A stretch of 64,000 nucleotides of DNA from NCBI RefSeq assembly GCF_005771425.1, contig NZ_VBTZ01000002.1:1-64000 (forward strand), written 5' to 3'. The DNA is from Methylocystis sp. B8. GTDB lineage: Bacteria > Pseudomonadota > Alphaproteobacteria > Rhizobiales > Beijerinckiaceae. A program made the position numbers and the translations under genes. This document shows positions 29,114 to 38,269 of this stretch, in pieces; position 1 is the stretch's first letter; every line of letters begins with the position of its first letter. The notes beneath the pieces are model-generated. The model worked only from the letters and a program-made list of their open reading frames with translations, was not told the origin of the DNA and did not search any database.

Positions 29114-30639
29114 CCGGCGCGCAGTTCGAGCCTGACTTCGACGCCTTTAGCGCCGATTACGACGCTACTCGGCCCCAGCTCGTCATAACCCGGCTGGTCG
29201 CCGATCTGGAAACGCCCGTCTCAGCTTATCTCAAAGTCACACGCGACCGGCGCGGGCCCGCCTTCCTGCTCGAGTCGGTCGAAGGCGGCGCCGCCCGCGG
29301 CCGCTATTCGATGATCGGCCTCGACCCCGACGTGATTTTCCGCGCCGTGGGCGACAAGGCGGAAATCAATCGCGCGGCGCTCGACGATGCCGCCGCCTTT
29401 ACGCCCTGCGACGCGGCGCCGCTTGTCGCCTTGCGTCAGCTCATCGCCGAGTCCGCCGTTCCCCTGGCGGCGGGGATGCCGCCCATGGCGGCGGGAGTCT
29501 TTGGCTATCTCGGCTACGAGATGGTGCGCCAAATGGAGCGCCTCGGGCCGGCCAAGGAAGACAGAATCGGCGCGCCCGACGCACTTCTGGTGCGTCCGAC
29601 CGTGATGATCGTCTTCGATACGGTTCGCGACGAAATATCCATCGTCACACCCGCTCGGCCCAAAGCCGGCGTCGCGGCGAAGGCGGCCTATGAGGTGGCG
29701 CTCGCGCGTCTCGACAAGATCGTTGCGACGCTGGAGGCGCCGCTTGAGCATCCGGAGAGCGGCGCGAATGCACAGCTTCTCGCCGACCAGCCAATTTCCA
29801 ATACGCCCGAGCCCCGTTTTCTTGAGATGGTTGAGCGGGCGAAGGAATACATTCGCGCCGGCGACATCTTTCAAGTCGTGCTGTCGCAGCGCTTCACCGC
29901 GCCCTTCGCTTTGCCTGCCTTCGCGCTCTATCGCGCCCTACGCCGGGTGAACCCGGCGCCCTTTCTCTGCTTTCTCGATTTCGGCGAATTCCAGATCGTT
30001 TGTTCGAGCCCCGAAATCCTCGTGCGCGTGGCCGACGGCAAGGTGACGATCCGTCCGATCGCCGGCACGCGCTGGCGCAGCGACGTGAAGGCGGAGGACG
30101 AGCGTCTTGCGGCGGATCTCCTCGCTGACGAAAAGGAGCGCGCCGAACATCTGATGCTGCTCGACCTCGGCCGCAATGACGTCGGCCGCGTCGCAAAGAC
30201 TGGCACAGTGCGCGTCACTGACAGTTTCACGATCGAACGCTACAGTCACGTGATGCACATCGTCTCCAACGTCGAAGGCGAGCTTGACGCGCGCCACGAC
30301 TGCATTGACGCGCTCGCTGCGGGTTTTCCTGCCGGCACCGTCTCAGGCGCGCCGAAAGTCCGCGCGATGGAAATCATCGACGAACTCGAAACAGACAGGC
30401 GCGGCATCTACGGCGGCTGCATCGGCTATTTCGGCGCTGGCGGGCAAATGGACACCTGCATCGTGCTGCGCACAGCGATCGTGAAAGACGGCAAGATGCA
30501 TGTGCAGTCGGGCGCCGGCGTGGTCTACGACAGCGAACCGGAATATGAACATCGCGAATGCGTCAACAAGGCGAAAGCGCTGTTTCGCGCGGCCGAGGAA
30601 GCGGTTCGCTTTGCAACCCGCTCGCGACGCGGGCAATAG
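29110..30639 (+). CDS. trpE: Anthranilate synthase component I
   Basis: 509 residues from a GTG overlapping the ppiD stop. It makes anthranilate from chorismate using ammonia supplied by TrpG. The feedback-tryptophan motif LLES is present, and the chorismate-binding core reads PIAGTRWRSD, LLDLGRNDVGRV, FPAGTVSGAPKVRAMEII and YGGCIGYFG. trpG follows about 2.6 kb later, separated by DUF6163, ldtR and a protease gene. The pairing with ppiD is usual in Alphaproteobacteria. Confidence 0.95.
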   Translation: MTGAQFEPDFDAFSADYDATRPQLVITRLVADLETPVSAYLKVTRDRRGPAFLLESVEGGAARGRYSMIGLDPDVIFRAVGDKAEINRAALDDAAAFTPCDAAPLVALRQLIAESAVPLAAGMPPMAAGVFGYLGYEMVRQMERLGPAKEDRIGAPDALLVRPTVMIVFDTVRDEISIVTPARPKAGVAAKAAYEVALARLDKIVATLEAPLEHPESGANAQLLADQPISNTPEPRFLEMVERAKEYIRAGDIFQVVLSQRFTAPFALPAFALYRALRRVNPAPFLCFLDFGEFQIVCSSPEILVRVADGKVTIRPIAGTRWRSDVKAEDERLAADLLADEKERAEHLMLLDLGRNDVGRVAKTGTVRVTDSFTIERYSHVMHIVSNVEGELDARHDCIDALAAGFPAGTVSGAPKVRAMEIIDELETDRRGIYGGCIGYFGAGGQMDTCIVLRTAIVKDGKMHVQSGAGVVYDSEPEYEHRECVNKAKALFRAAEEAVRFATRSRRGQ

Positions 30640-30687
30640 CGGCTTTCGTAAAAGCGCACGGGCGTAGAAAAGGCGGCGGCGCATCTG

Positions 30688-31194
30688 ATGGACGGCCCAA
30701 CGATCTACGACGACGGCGACGATCCCTATCGCGCCATCCGCGTTGGCGAGCCCAATGGCGGCGACGCCGCGAAATGGGGCGTGTTGCTCTCGCGTTTTAT
30801 GCGCATCGTCGCCTTGTTTTGGCTTGTGCAAGGCTTGATGCAGTGGCGGATCATCCTTGCCGCTGATCGCTCCATCTTTGAAACCATGCCGCAGAGCGCG
30901 GCTTTCGCCGTTATCTTTTTTGCGGTGCTGGATCTCATCGCCGGCGTGGGCCTGTGGCTCGCGACGCCCTGGGGCGGCGTGTTGTGGCTGCTTGTTGCAA
31001 GCGCGCAGATTTTCTTAACGCTCAGCATGCCTGGCTTCTTCATGGGCGGCTATTGGCTCATCGGCGTCAACGCCGTGCTGATCGCCATGTATTTCGGACT
31101 GACCTTTGAAGCCGGACGCGACGTCGAGGCGCAGCGCATGCATGAACGCCGCCGGCGCCGCAGATTCGACAGAAAGCCGCCGCAACCCTCTTAA
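30688..31194 (+). CDS. DUF6163-type four-helix membrane protein
   Basis: 168 residues: a polar N-terminal 30, four hydrophobic helices (RFMRIVALFWLVQGLMQW; AAFAVIFFAVLDLIAGVGLW; VLWLLVASAQIFLTLSM; YWLIGVNAVLIAMYFGL) and an Arg-rich tail. I recognise it as the small membrane protein usually found just before LdtR in Rhizobiales (DUF6163). Function is unknown; its link to the cell-envelope regulator LdtR is positional. Confidence 0.65.
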   Translation: MDGPTIYDDGDDPYRAIRVGEPNGGDAAKWGVLLSRFMRIVALFWLVQGLMQWRIILAADRSIFETMPQSAAFAVIFFAVLDLIAGVGLWLATPWGGVLWLLVASAQIFLTLSMPGFFMGGYWLIGVNAVLIAMYFGLTFEAGRDVEAQRMHERRRRRRFDRKPPQPS

Positions 31195-31392
31195 ACCGCA
31201 AGCTCTGTTAGAGGAGCATTAGCGTAAATCGAATCTTTAAGTTCATCTCTCATTCACCGCAAACAGGCCTTTCGCGGTAAACGCGCGATTCAGGCTATTG
31301 TTTAAACTGCCTTTCATCTGCCTCGATCTAATTTGATCTCATCGAACGCCGATCAAGAGATGCATGACGCATCCGCCGTGATGGAGAAGACG

Positions 31393-31902
31393 ATGAGCGC
31401 CATGACCAATACCGCCCCTCGGGCCCGCGAGGATCGCGCCAGCGAGATCCAGCCCGTCTATCTCGAAGCGCTCACGCTCGTCGAACGCCTTCATCGCCGT
31501 CTGCTCGATGTCGTCAAGGACGAATTCGACCGCCGGGATCTCGGCGAGGTCAATTCCGTGCAGGCGCTGCTGCTCTATAATATTGGCGACAAGGAATTGA
31601 CCGCGAGCGAGTTGCGCACGCGGGGCTACTATCTCGGCTCTAATGTTTCGTACAATGTCAAGAAGCTGGTCGAGATGGGCTATATGCATTACGCCCGCTC
31701 ACGGCTTGATCGCCGTTCCGTGCGCATCAGCCTGACCCCGAAGGGCAAAGAGATTCACGACATCATATCGAAGCTTTACGAGAAGCACGCGCAAACGGTC
31801 GAACAGATCGGCGGCGTCTCCTGCGACGAGTTTCGCAGCCTGAACACGTCGCTTTCGCGGCTGGAGCGCTTCTGGACCGATCAGGTCCGTTATCGGCTCT
31901 GA
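31393..31902 (+). CDS. ldtR: MarR-family regulator LdtR
   Basis: 169 residues from MSAMTNTAPRAREDRASEIQ, chosen because GGAG lies six bases before it; in-frame ATGs at 31360 and 31381 are possible. The winged-helix region reads TASELRTRGYYLGSNVSYNV, then LVEMGYMHYARSRLDRRSVR. This exact wording is typical of LdtR, which in Sinorhizobium and Liberibacter controls L,D-transpeptidase genes and osmotic tolerance. A strong terminator follows 45 bases after the stop. Confidence 0.85.
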   Translation: MSAMTNTAPRAREDRASEIQPVYLEALTLVERLHRRLLDVVKDEFDRRDLGEVNSVQALLLYNIGDKELTASELRTRGYYLGSNVSYNVKKLVEMGYMHYARSRLDRRSVRISLTPKGKEIHDIISKLYEKHAQTVEQIGGVSCDEFRSLNTSLSRLERFWTDQVRYRL

Positions 31903-31946
31903 CGCGACCTCTAGGTTCTTCGTCTTCGCCTTCTGTCGCATCTATC

Positions 31947-31978
31947 GCCGGCAAGCACGCTCTTGCCGGCCTTTTTTC
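31947..31978 (+). terminator. Rho-independent terminator after ldtR
   Basis: GCCGGCAAG and CTTGCCGGC pair perfectly around a six-base loop and are followed by C and six Ts. Confidence 0.9.
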
Positions 31979-32056
31979 GTTTTGCGCCCGCGACCTAGCG
32001 CAAACGGCCTGTCGGTCCTATTTTACCCGCAGTTAACCACAACCGCGAGATGCCCA

Positions 32057-33169
32057 ATGCGATGGTCCGTCACGATCGGCTCCTTCATGGGCACCGCCGT
32101 GCGCATTCACATCACCTTCCTGCTGCTTTTGGGCTGGATCGCTTTTGCGGCGTACCAGCGCGGCGGGGCCGTCGCGGCTCGCGACAGCGTTTTGTTTATC
32201 GTCGCGATTTTCATCTGCGTCGTGCTGCATGAGTTCGGGCATATATTGACCGCGCGACGGTTCGGGATCGTATCGCCGGTGATCACGCTGCTGCCGATCG
32301 GCGGCGTGGCCGACATGGAAAAGATGCCCGACAAGCCTGGACAGGAGCTGCTGATCGCGCTGGCGGGTCCGGCGGTCAACGTCGTGATCGCGATTTCACT
32401 GATGCTTTTTGTCGGCGCCGTTGACGTCTCGAACGCAATCAAGATCGGCGATCCTTCCACGAATCTGTTGGAGCGCCTTGCGGTGGTCAATATTTTCCTG
32501 GCCGCGTTCAATCTAATTCCCGCCTTTCCGATGGATGGCGGCCGTGTGCTGCGCGCCGCTCTGTCGATCTGGATGGGCAAGGAGCGTGCGACGCGCATTG
32601 CAGCGCTGATCGGTCAGGGCTTCGCTTTTGTACTGGGTTTCCTCGGATTGTTCGGAAATCCGCTGCTCCTGTTCATCGCGATTTTTGTCTATATCGCTGC
32701 CGCCGGCGAAGCGCAGATGACCACGATGGCAGAGGCGGCCCGCGGTCTAAAGGCCGCCGATGCAATGGAGACGCGCATTGCTGTGATTGACCGCGGCTCG
32801 AGCATACGTGAAGCGGTCGACATCCTCCTGGCGACGTCCCAAGACGAATTCCCGGTCGTCGACGCCTCACGCCGTCTGAGCGGCTTCCTGTCCCGTTCGA
32901 ACATCATTGAGGCTTTGCGGGCCTCCGATCCCGGCGCGCCCGTCGCGCCCTTCATGAGGCGCGAAACGGCGACGATCGATGTTCGCGACACGATCGACGC
33001 CGCGATGCCCAAGCTCACAGGAGGAGAGGCGGTCGGCGTAACAGACGCGGAGGGGCGACTGCTGGGGCTTCTGACCCGCCAATCGCTCGCCGAAATCATG
33101 ATGATCAAAGAGGTCCGGCCGGACTGGCGCTTCTCGCCGCGCAACGACAGCCCTCCCACGGTTGCCTAA
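32057..33169 (+). CDS. Site-2 protease (M50) with two CBS domains
   Basis: 370 residues. Membrane zinc protease with HEFGH (zinc ligands and catalytic Glu) in helix 2 and the DG motif in PAFPMDGGRVLRA. A pair of CBS domains occupies about 250-355 and may sense adenine nucleotides. Such CBS-bearing M50 proteases cleave substrates within the membrane; the substrate is unknown and no anti-sigma factor gene is nearby. The start MRWSVTIGSFMGTAVRIHIT is chosen by family fit; the upstream in-frame codons run over the ldtR terminator region. Confidence 0.88.
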   Translation: MRWSVTIGSFMGTAVRIHITFLLLLGWIAFAAYQRGGAVAARDSVLFIVAIFICVVLHEFGHILTARRFGIVSPVITLLPIGGVADMEKMPDKPGQELLIALAGPAVNVVIAISLMLFVGAVDVSNAIKIGDPSTNLLERLAVVNIFLAAFNLIPAFPMDGGRVLRAALSIWMGKERATRIAALIGQGFAFVLGFLGLFGNPLLLFIAIFVYIAAAGEAQMTTMAEAARGLKAADAMETRIAVIDRGSSIREAVDILLATSQDEFPVVDASRRLSGFLSRSNIIEALRASDPGAPVAPFMRRETATIDVRDTIDAAMPKLTGGEAVGVTDAEGRLLGLLTRQSLAEIMMIKEVRPDWRFSPRNDSPPTVA

Positions 33170-33219
33170 GCCCGCCCATCGGCCTATTGCACTGTCAAAC
33201 CGGCGCCGACCCCAAGCCA

Positions 33220-33834
33220 ATGTCCAACGTCACCCTCATTGATAATTACGACAGCTTCACCTTCAATCTGGTCCACTATTTCGGCCAGTTGGGCGCGAAC
33301 GTCACCGTACACCGGAACGACGCCGTTTCGGTCGCCGAGGTATTGGCCGGCGGCCCCGACGCGATCGTGCTGTCGCCGGGTCCATGCACGCCGCACGAAG
33401 CGGGCATATGCATGGAACTGATCTCGGCCGCCGCCGAGACCGTGCCGATCTTTGGGGTCTGTCTCGGCCATCAATCGATCGGCGAGGTTTTTGGCGGCGA
33501 CGTCATTCGCGCGCCCCTGCCGATTCACGGCAAGATGGCGACGATCCTGCACCACGGCGACGCCGTCTTTCGAGGCATTGAAGGACCTTTCCAGGCGACG
33601 CGCTATCATTCGCTGATCGTCAGCCGCGACACCCTTCCCGACTGCCTTCGGATCACCGCCGAGACTCCGGACGGGCTCATCATGGCGCTATCGCACAAGA
33701 CGCTGCCGACGCATGGCGTGCAGTTCCATCCCGAGAGCATCACCTCGCAGCACGGCCATAAGATCTTGCAGAACTTTCTCGACTTGGCGCGAGAATGGAA
33801 CGAGGGACCGCGTCGCCGCGAGAAGGCGGCGTGA
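33220..33834 (+). CDS. trpG: Anthranilate synthase component II (glutamine amidotransferase)
   Basis: 204 residues. Supplies ammonia from glutamine to TrpE. IDNYDSFTFNLVHYF starts the class I amidotransferase fold. The nucleophile is in FGVCLGHQSIGE, the oxyanion region is LSPGPCTPHEAG, and HPESI carries the catalytic His and Glu. The ATG at 33220 is the family start. A repeat-rich gap of about 95 bases separates it from trpD. Confidence 0.95.
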   Translation: MSNVTLIDNYDSFTFNLVHYFGQLGANVTVHRNDAVSVAEVLAGGPDAIVLSPGPCTPHEAGICMELISAAAETVPIFGVCLGHQSIGEVFGGDVIRAPLPIHGKMATILHHGDAVFRGIEGPFQATRYHSLIVSRDTLPDCLRITAETPDGLIMALSHKTLPTHGVQFHPESITSQHGHKILQNFLDLAREWNEGPRRREKAA

Positions 33835-33840
33835 CGAGGC

Positions 33841-33926
33841 GAGTAGTGAATAGTAAGTAGTGAACAACATGAAGAAATGGACTTCCATTCACTATTTGCC
33901 ACTGACTGCTCACTACTCACTATTCC
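33841..33926. repeat. Inverted repeat built of GTAGTGA-type heptamers
   Basis: The left arm (33843-33864) repeats AGTAGTGAATAGTA-like heptamers; the right arm (33893-33925) carries their complement (CTCACTACTCACTATTC). A smaller dyad AATGGA/TCCATT lies between. The whole trpG-trpD gap can fold into one imperfect cruciform. Related (G)TAGTGA repeats are frequent between genes in Rhizobiales. No terminator T-run is present. Confidence 0.65.
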
Positions 33927-33930
33927 TCAC

Positions 33931-34950
33931 ATGACCGACTTCAAATCATACATCGCTGTGCTCGCCTCGGGCGCGCCGCTGGCGCGCGATGAGGCAAAGG
34001 CTGCGTTTTCTCTGATTTTCCAGGGCGAAGCCACGCCAGCGCAGCTGGGCGCCTTTCTCATGGGTCTGAGACTGCGCGGAGAGACGCTCGACGAAATCAT
34101 CGGCGCTGCGGAAGCGATGCGCGCCGTGATGACGCCGGTTGAAGCGCCGCTTGGCGCAATCGATATTGTCGGGACCGGCGGCGATGGCGCCGGCACCTAC
34201 AACATTTCCACTCTGGCCGCGATCATTGCCGCGGCCGCCGGAGCGATCGTCGCCAAGCATGGCGGCAAGGCGGCTTCGTCGCTGTCAGGCGCGTCCGACG
34301 TGCTCGGCGAACTCGGCGTCAAAGTTGGAATTTCTTCAAACGCAGCCGCCTCATCGCTGCGAGAGGCCGGAATTTGCTTTATGGCCGCGACGACGCATCA
34401 TCCTGCCATGCGCCACGCCGCAACGGTGAGAAGCGAGCTCGGCGTCCGCACGATCTTCAATTTGCTTGGTCCGCTGTGCAACCCGGCGAGGGTTGAGCGG
34501 CAAACGATCGGGGTCTTCTCACGCGACTGGTTGGAGCCCTTAGCCCGCGCGCTCCGCGAGCTCGGCGCCAAGCGCGTCTGGTTGCTGCATGGCAGCGATG
34601 GGCTCGACGAGGCGACGACGACGGGCGTGACCCATGTTGTAGCGCTCGAAGACGGTCAAATCCGCGCCTTTGATTTCTCGCCTGAGGATGCGGGATTGCC
34701 TCGCACGACGACGCAAGAGCTTGTCGGCGGCGATGCGGCGCATAACGCAAGAGCGCTGCGCGCGGTTCTTGAAGGCGCGAAAAACGCCTATCGAGACGTC
34801 GCCGCGCTCAACGCTGGGGTGGCGCTGATCGTCGCCGGACGCGCCGCGAATGTGCGCGAGGGCGTGGCGCTTGCCGAGGCGGCGCTCGATTCCGGCGCAG
34901 CGCGGGAGAAGCTCGACACCTTGATCCGCTACTCCAATCGAGAGGCCTGA
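33931..34950 (+). CDS. trpD: Anthranilate phosphoribosyltransferase
   Basis: 339 residues. Joins anthranilate to PRPP in tryptophan synthesis. The PRPP-binding VGTGGDGAGTYNIST and the anthranilate-site KHGGKAASSLSGASDVLGELG are present, with NPARVERQTIGVF later. The start MTDFKSYIAVLASG is used; the 18 upstream in-frame residues come from the inverted repeat and are not credible. No ribosome site is visible, so translation may depend on the repeat structure. Confidence 0.95.
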   Translation: MTDFKSYIAVLASGAPLARDEAKAAFSLIFQGEATPAQLGAFLMGLRLRGETLDEIIGAAEAMRAVMTPVEAPLGAIDIVGTGGDGAGTYNISTLAAIIAAAAGAIVAKHGGKAASSLSGASDVLGELGVKVGISSNAAASSLREAGICFMAATTHHPAMRHAATVRSELGVRTIFNLLGPLCNPARVERQTIGVFSRDWLEPLARALRELGAKRVWLLHGSDGLDEATTTGVTHVVALEDGQIRAFDFSPEDAGLPRTTTQELVGGDAAHNARALRAVLEGAKNAYRDVAALNAGVALIVAGRAANVREGVALAEAALDSGAAREKLDTLIRYSNREA

Positions 34951-35069
34951 GAAGCTTCCCGATCAGGATAGGATTGCGCCCGTTTATCGGCTATCCATGA
35001 GGCGCACTCGCTTATGAAACCCGAAATCCAAGCGAGGGCGATTATCAGGCTTTCGCTACAGGCGAGCAG

Positions 35070-35861
35070 ATGACCGATATTCTCAGAAAAATCGAAGCTT
35101 ACAAACGTACGGAGATTTCCGAGGCCAAGGTGCGCATGCCCTTCGCGACGCTCGAGCGCAATGTGCGCGACCATGATCCGCCGCGCGGCTTCGTCCATGC
35201 GATCGAGCAAAAACTGAACGAGCGACGCATTGCGCTTATCGCCGAAATCAAAAAGGCGAGCCCGTCAAAGGGGATCATCCGGTCGGACTTCGATCCGCCG
35301 AAGCTGGCGCGCGCCTATGAAGCCGCCGGCGCAGCCTGTCTTTCGGTGCTGACGGATACGCCCTCCTTCAAAGGAAGGCTCGAAGACCTGGAAGCCGCGC
35401 GGAAGGCGACGCATCTGCCCGCGCTGCGCAAGGATTTCATGTTCGATCCTTACCAGGTCTATGAGGCGCGCGCTTACGGGGCGGATTGCGTCCTCATCAT
35501 CATGGCGGCTGTCGACGACGACGAAGCACGGGCGCTGAACACCGCTGCACATGATCTGCGCATGGACGTGCTCGTAGAAGTGCATAACGAGATGGAGCTT
35601 GATCGAGCGTTAAAGCTGGAGACTCGTCTAATCGGAGTCAACAATCGCGACCTCCGCGACTTCAACGTGTCGCTTGAAGTGAGCGAGCGGCTCGCGGAGC
35701 GCATTCCACGCGACAAGATCATTGTCGCCGAAAGCGGAATTGCCACGCATCAGGACTGCCTGCGTCTGGAAAAGTCGCACATCTTTACATTCCTCGTCGG
35801 CGAGAGTCTTGTGCGTCAGGAGGATGTTGAACGGGCGACGCGGGAGCTACTACAGGGGTGA
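35070..35861 (+). CDS. trpC: Indole-3-glycerol phosphate synthase
   Basis: 263 residues. Converts CdRP to indole-3-glycerol phosphate. [12 protein letters not shown] (catalytic Lys), [29 protein letters not shown] and VAESGI are the barrel-strand motifs of the family. It is not fused to TrpF. It ends the trpG-trpD-trpC run; the order trpGDC-moaC-moeA is common in Rhizobiales. Confidence 0.95.
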   Translation: MTDILRKIEAYKRTEISEAKVRMPFATLERNVRDHDPPRGFVHAIEQKLNERRIALIAEIKKASPSKGIIRSDFDPPKLARAYEAAGAACLSVLTDTPSFKGRLEDLEAARKATHLPALRKDFMFDPYQVYEARAYGADCVLIIMAAVDDDEARALNTAAHDLRMDVLVEVHNEMELDRALKLETRLIGVNNRDLRDFNVSLEVSERLAERIPRDKIIVAESGIATHQDCLRLEKSHIFTFLVGESLVRQEDVERATRELLQG

Positions 35862-35919
35862 CGCGCAGCATGCGAACGCGGCGCACACAGAGGCGCGCCG
35901 CTTTGTTCTTTTTAGATGA

Positions 35920-36272
35920 TCAGCAGAAGCCAAAAAGAATGATTGTCTTCACCGCGCTTCCGTTGACATAAATCGTCGCCTTGAGTCCTGTCGGAATGAA
36001 GCTTCCGCATGTCTGCGCACAGACCTTGATTGAACCGCCGACGGGAATTGAGATCGGCAATTTCACGCAAAAGTTGCCGTAGATGGGGATGTTGAAACAG
36101 ACTTGAGCGTTTGTGGATTGTAGCTTGCGCCAACGCAGACAGAAAGGGCCAGGGCCTGAACGCCCCCCAAATCCGCCTGCGCGCCGAAACGCGTGACTTC
36201 GGCCTGCGCGTCTGGCGCCGCCGCCCCGGTAAAACCAGCGGCAGTAAAATCGGGCACATGATCATTTGACAT
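35920..36272 (-). pseudogene. Cysteine-rich unknown protein gene with a one-base frameshift
   Basis: A good ribosome site (AAGGATCAACAACC) precedes ATG at 36272, opening MSNDHVPDFTAAGFTG and continuing to SVCVGASYNPQTLK. The frame then stops at 36063, but another frame continues with VCFNIPIYGNFCVKLPIS and later GSIKVCAQTCGSFIPTGLK, ending ILFGFC at 35920. Adding one G between 36101 and 36102 joins the two as TLKVCFNIP, which parallels the later SIKVCAQTC. The restored product would be about 118 residues with seven cysteines and no signal peptide. Either the gene is broken or the base is a sequencing error. I know no function. Confidence 0.6.
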
Positions 36273-36487
36273 GGTTGTTGATCCTTTACAATTACATTGG
36301 GACATCTATTCCCCCTATGTCGTTGATGCGCGATAACCACTTGAAATTAATTAACTATATTGAATTATGGCTGCCGCGCACCACTGTGACAGTCTTGCAA
36401 GACTGGACAGCAAGAAGAGAATACTCGACGCTATTAATGAATGCAACTTAAGGTTGTATTTATGACGATCAAAAAAGAGGCGCCGCT

Positions 36488-36967
36488 ATGACCAAACTGA
36501 CTCATCTTACGTCGTCGGGCGAAGCGCATATGGTCGATGTGTCGGCGAAGGCCGAAACGTCGCGCGTGGCGCGAGCGCACGGCCGAGTGCTGATGGCGCG
36601 CGAAACCTTGCGTCTCGCCGTCGAAGGTCAGGCCAAAAAGGGCGATGTCTTCGGCGTCGCCCGCATCGCCGGAATCATGGCGGCGAAGAAGACAAGCGAG
36701 CTCATACCGCTTTGCCACCCTCTTCCCTTGTCGAGCATATCGATTGAGATCGCGCCTGATGAGGCGCTGCCGGGCCTGCGCGTCCTCGCTGAGGCGTCAG
36801 TCACCAGCAAGACCGGCGTCGAGATGGAGGCGCTGACCGCCGTCTCGGTCGCATGTCTGACCATCTATGACATGCTGAAAGCGGTCGACCGCGGCATGCG
36901 CATCGAAGGCGTCGAACTCATCGAAAAGCGAGGCGGCAAGTCCGGCGACTGGCGCCGCGGCGAATAG
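36488..36967 (+). CDS. moaC: Cyclic pyranopterin monophosphate synthase
   Basis: 159 residues. Works with MoaA to turn GTP into cyclic pyranopterin monophosphate in molybdenum cofactor synthesis. The family core [55 protein letters not shown] and KRGGKSGDW are all present, with the active-site Lys, His and Asp residues. It lies downstream of trpC, with moeA about 1.3 kb further on. Confidence 0.95.
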   Translation: MTKLTHLTSSGEAHMVDVSAKAETSRVARAHGRVLMARETLRLAVEGQAKKGDVFGVARIAGIMAAKKTSELIPLCHPLPLSSISIEIAPDEALPGLRVLAEASVTSKTGVEMEALTAVSVACLTIYDMLKAVDRGMRIEGVELIEKRGGKSGDWRRGE

Positions 36968-37035
36968 TTCGACTTCGGCCGCAAGGCTAGATATCGTAAC
37001 CGCCGACATATTTTATGATTGGTGGAGGCGCCGCC

Positions 37036-38079
37036 ATGCGGCATTTTATTTTCGTCTTTGCGCTGCTGTTCATGAGCGCGCCAGCGCTCGCTGACCGGGC
37101 GAGCGACTGCCGGCGCCAGTGCGGCGACGATGCGGCCTGCTATCGCGGCTGCATGGGTTATTCTTACCGTCCATCCTATTATGGCTACCCATCCGGTGGA
37201 GGCGGCCATCCGCACGCCTATCGGCGCGCGCCCTCCTCGCTCAGTGCGCCAAGAACGGCGCCCCAAGCAAATGCGCCAAAAGCCGAGCCGCCAACGATTG
37301 CCCCGAGAGCAGAGCAGCCAACGATTGCTCCGCGAGCAGAGCCGCAAGCGCCGAAAGCGCAGCGACCGGCCGCCTCGCGCAGCAGCGACAGGAGTGCGGC
37401 GGCGCGGCCAAGCATTCTTGGAACCGCATATGACTTTCTTTATGCGCCCGGCGCGGAGACGGCGGGCTACGGCCTCTATTCCTATGTGATCGTGCCTCGG
37501 CCCAGCGACCGCGCCGTCGCCTTTCTCCGCGAACTCGTGGGCCGTTTTCCGGCGGCGTCGGACGTTGCGGAGGCAAAACAGCGGATCAACGTCCTCTATA
37601 TACCGACCAAGGCCGGCGCCCGCGGCCAGGCTGCCTTTCCAGCGGATGTCGAGTCCGCGGCCATCAAGACCTTTCTCGACAAGAACTACGATTTCGCCTT
37701 GGCGCAGCGCCTCCTGTTCCATTTGTGCGACAAGCCGGCGCCAGCGGTCGCGCAGCTGTGCGAGAACGATCTTTCCGGCGGTCCCTATATCCTCACCTAC
37801 GCGACCAAGATCAGCGATCTTTCGCCCTTGCCGCCGCCCTTCCTATTCGTCGATCTCACCAACGTGCGTCCGCGCGCCTTTCCGCTGTTCGTCGCCGCCT
37901 ATGCCGCTCAGGTGAAACGTCCAGAATTCTCGGATGGCGCGCGCCTTGCTGACTTCCATCTGCAGCTCGCGAATATTGTCTTGACCGCCGCGGACTGGGT
38001 GCAGCCTGTGAGCGCGGCGGTCGCGGACATCGCGCACTTTGCCGAGGCCAAGAAGAGCGACGGAGAGGCGCCCAAATGA
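37036..38079 (+). CDS. Exported protein of unknown function with Pro/Ala linker
   Basis: 347 residues from MRHFIFVFALLFMSAPALAD, a signal peptide, after GGAGG. The mature start has a cysteine cluster (CRRQCGDDAACYRGCMG) and a Tyr/Gly-rich stretch. A low-complexity linker follows with repeats of the type TIAPRAEPQ-, up to about residue 130. The globular C-terminal half (TAGYGLYSYVIVPRPSDRAV onward) has no motif I recognise. Its ATGA overlap with the next small gene shows co-translation. It sits between moaC and moeA but has no evident cofactor role. Confidence 0.6.
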   Translation: MRHFIFVFALLFMSAPALADRASDCRRQCGDDAACYRGCMGYSYRPSYYGYPSGGGGHPHAYRRAPSSLSAPRTAPQANAPKAEPPTIAPRAEQPTIAPRAEPQAPKAQRPAASRSSDRSAAARPSILGTAYDFLYAPGAETAGYGLYSYVIVPRPSDRAVAFLRELVGRFPAASDVAEAKQRINVLYIPTKAGARGQAAFPADVESAAIKTFLDKNYDFALAQRLLFHLCDKPAPAVAQLCENDLSGGPYILTYATKISDLSPLPPPFLFVDLTNVRPRAFPLFVAAYAAQVKRPEFSDGARLADFHLQLANIVLTAADWVQPVSAAVADIAHFAEAKKSDGEAPK

Positions 38080-38261
38080 AATTGTCGCTTCCTCAAGTCA
38101 TCGCCGTTTTTTTGCTGGCGATTGCTCTTGGCGCGGCGTTCTCCTTTGCTTATCCCGGCGTCGACATCGACGCGGCCCTTGCGACAGTCATCGTGCTCAT
38201 CGCCCTCGCAGGCGTGAGTCTCGTGGCGTTCATCTACCGCCGCGTTGCGAACCGGGGATAA
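38076..38261 (+). CDS. Small two-helix membrane protein
   Basis: 61 residues starting at the ATGA overlap with the previous stop. Two hydrophobic segments (VIAVFLLAIALGAAFSFAY and ATVIVLIALAGVSLVAFIY) are separated by PGVDIDAA, with a basic end YRRVANRG. Translational coupling supports its reality and suggests that it works with the exported protein before it. No family known to me. Confidence 0.65.
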   Translation: MKLSLPQVIAVFLLAIALGAAFSFAYPGVDIDAALATVIVLIALAGVSLVAFIYRRVANRG

Positions 38262-38269
38262 GGTTTCGG

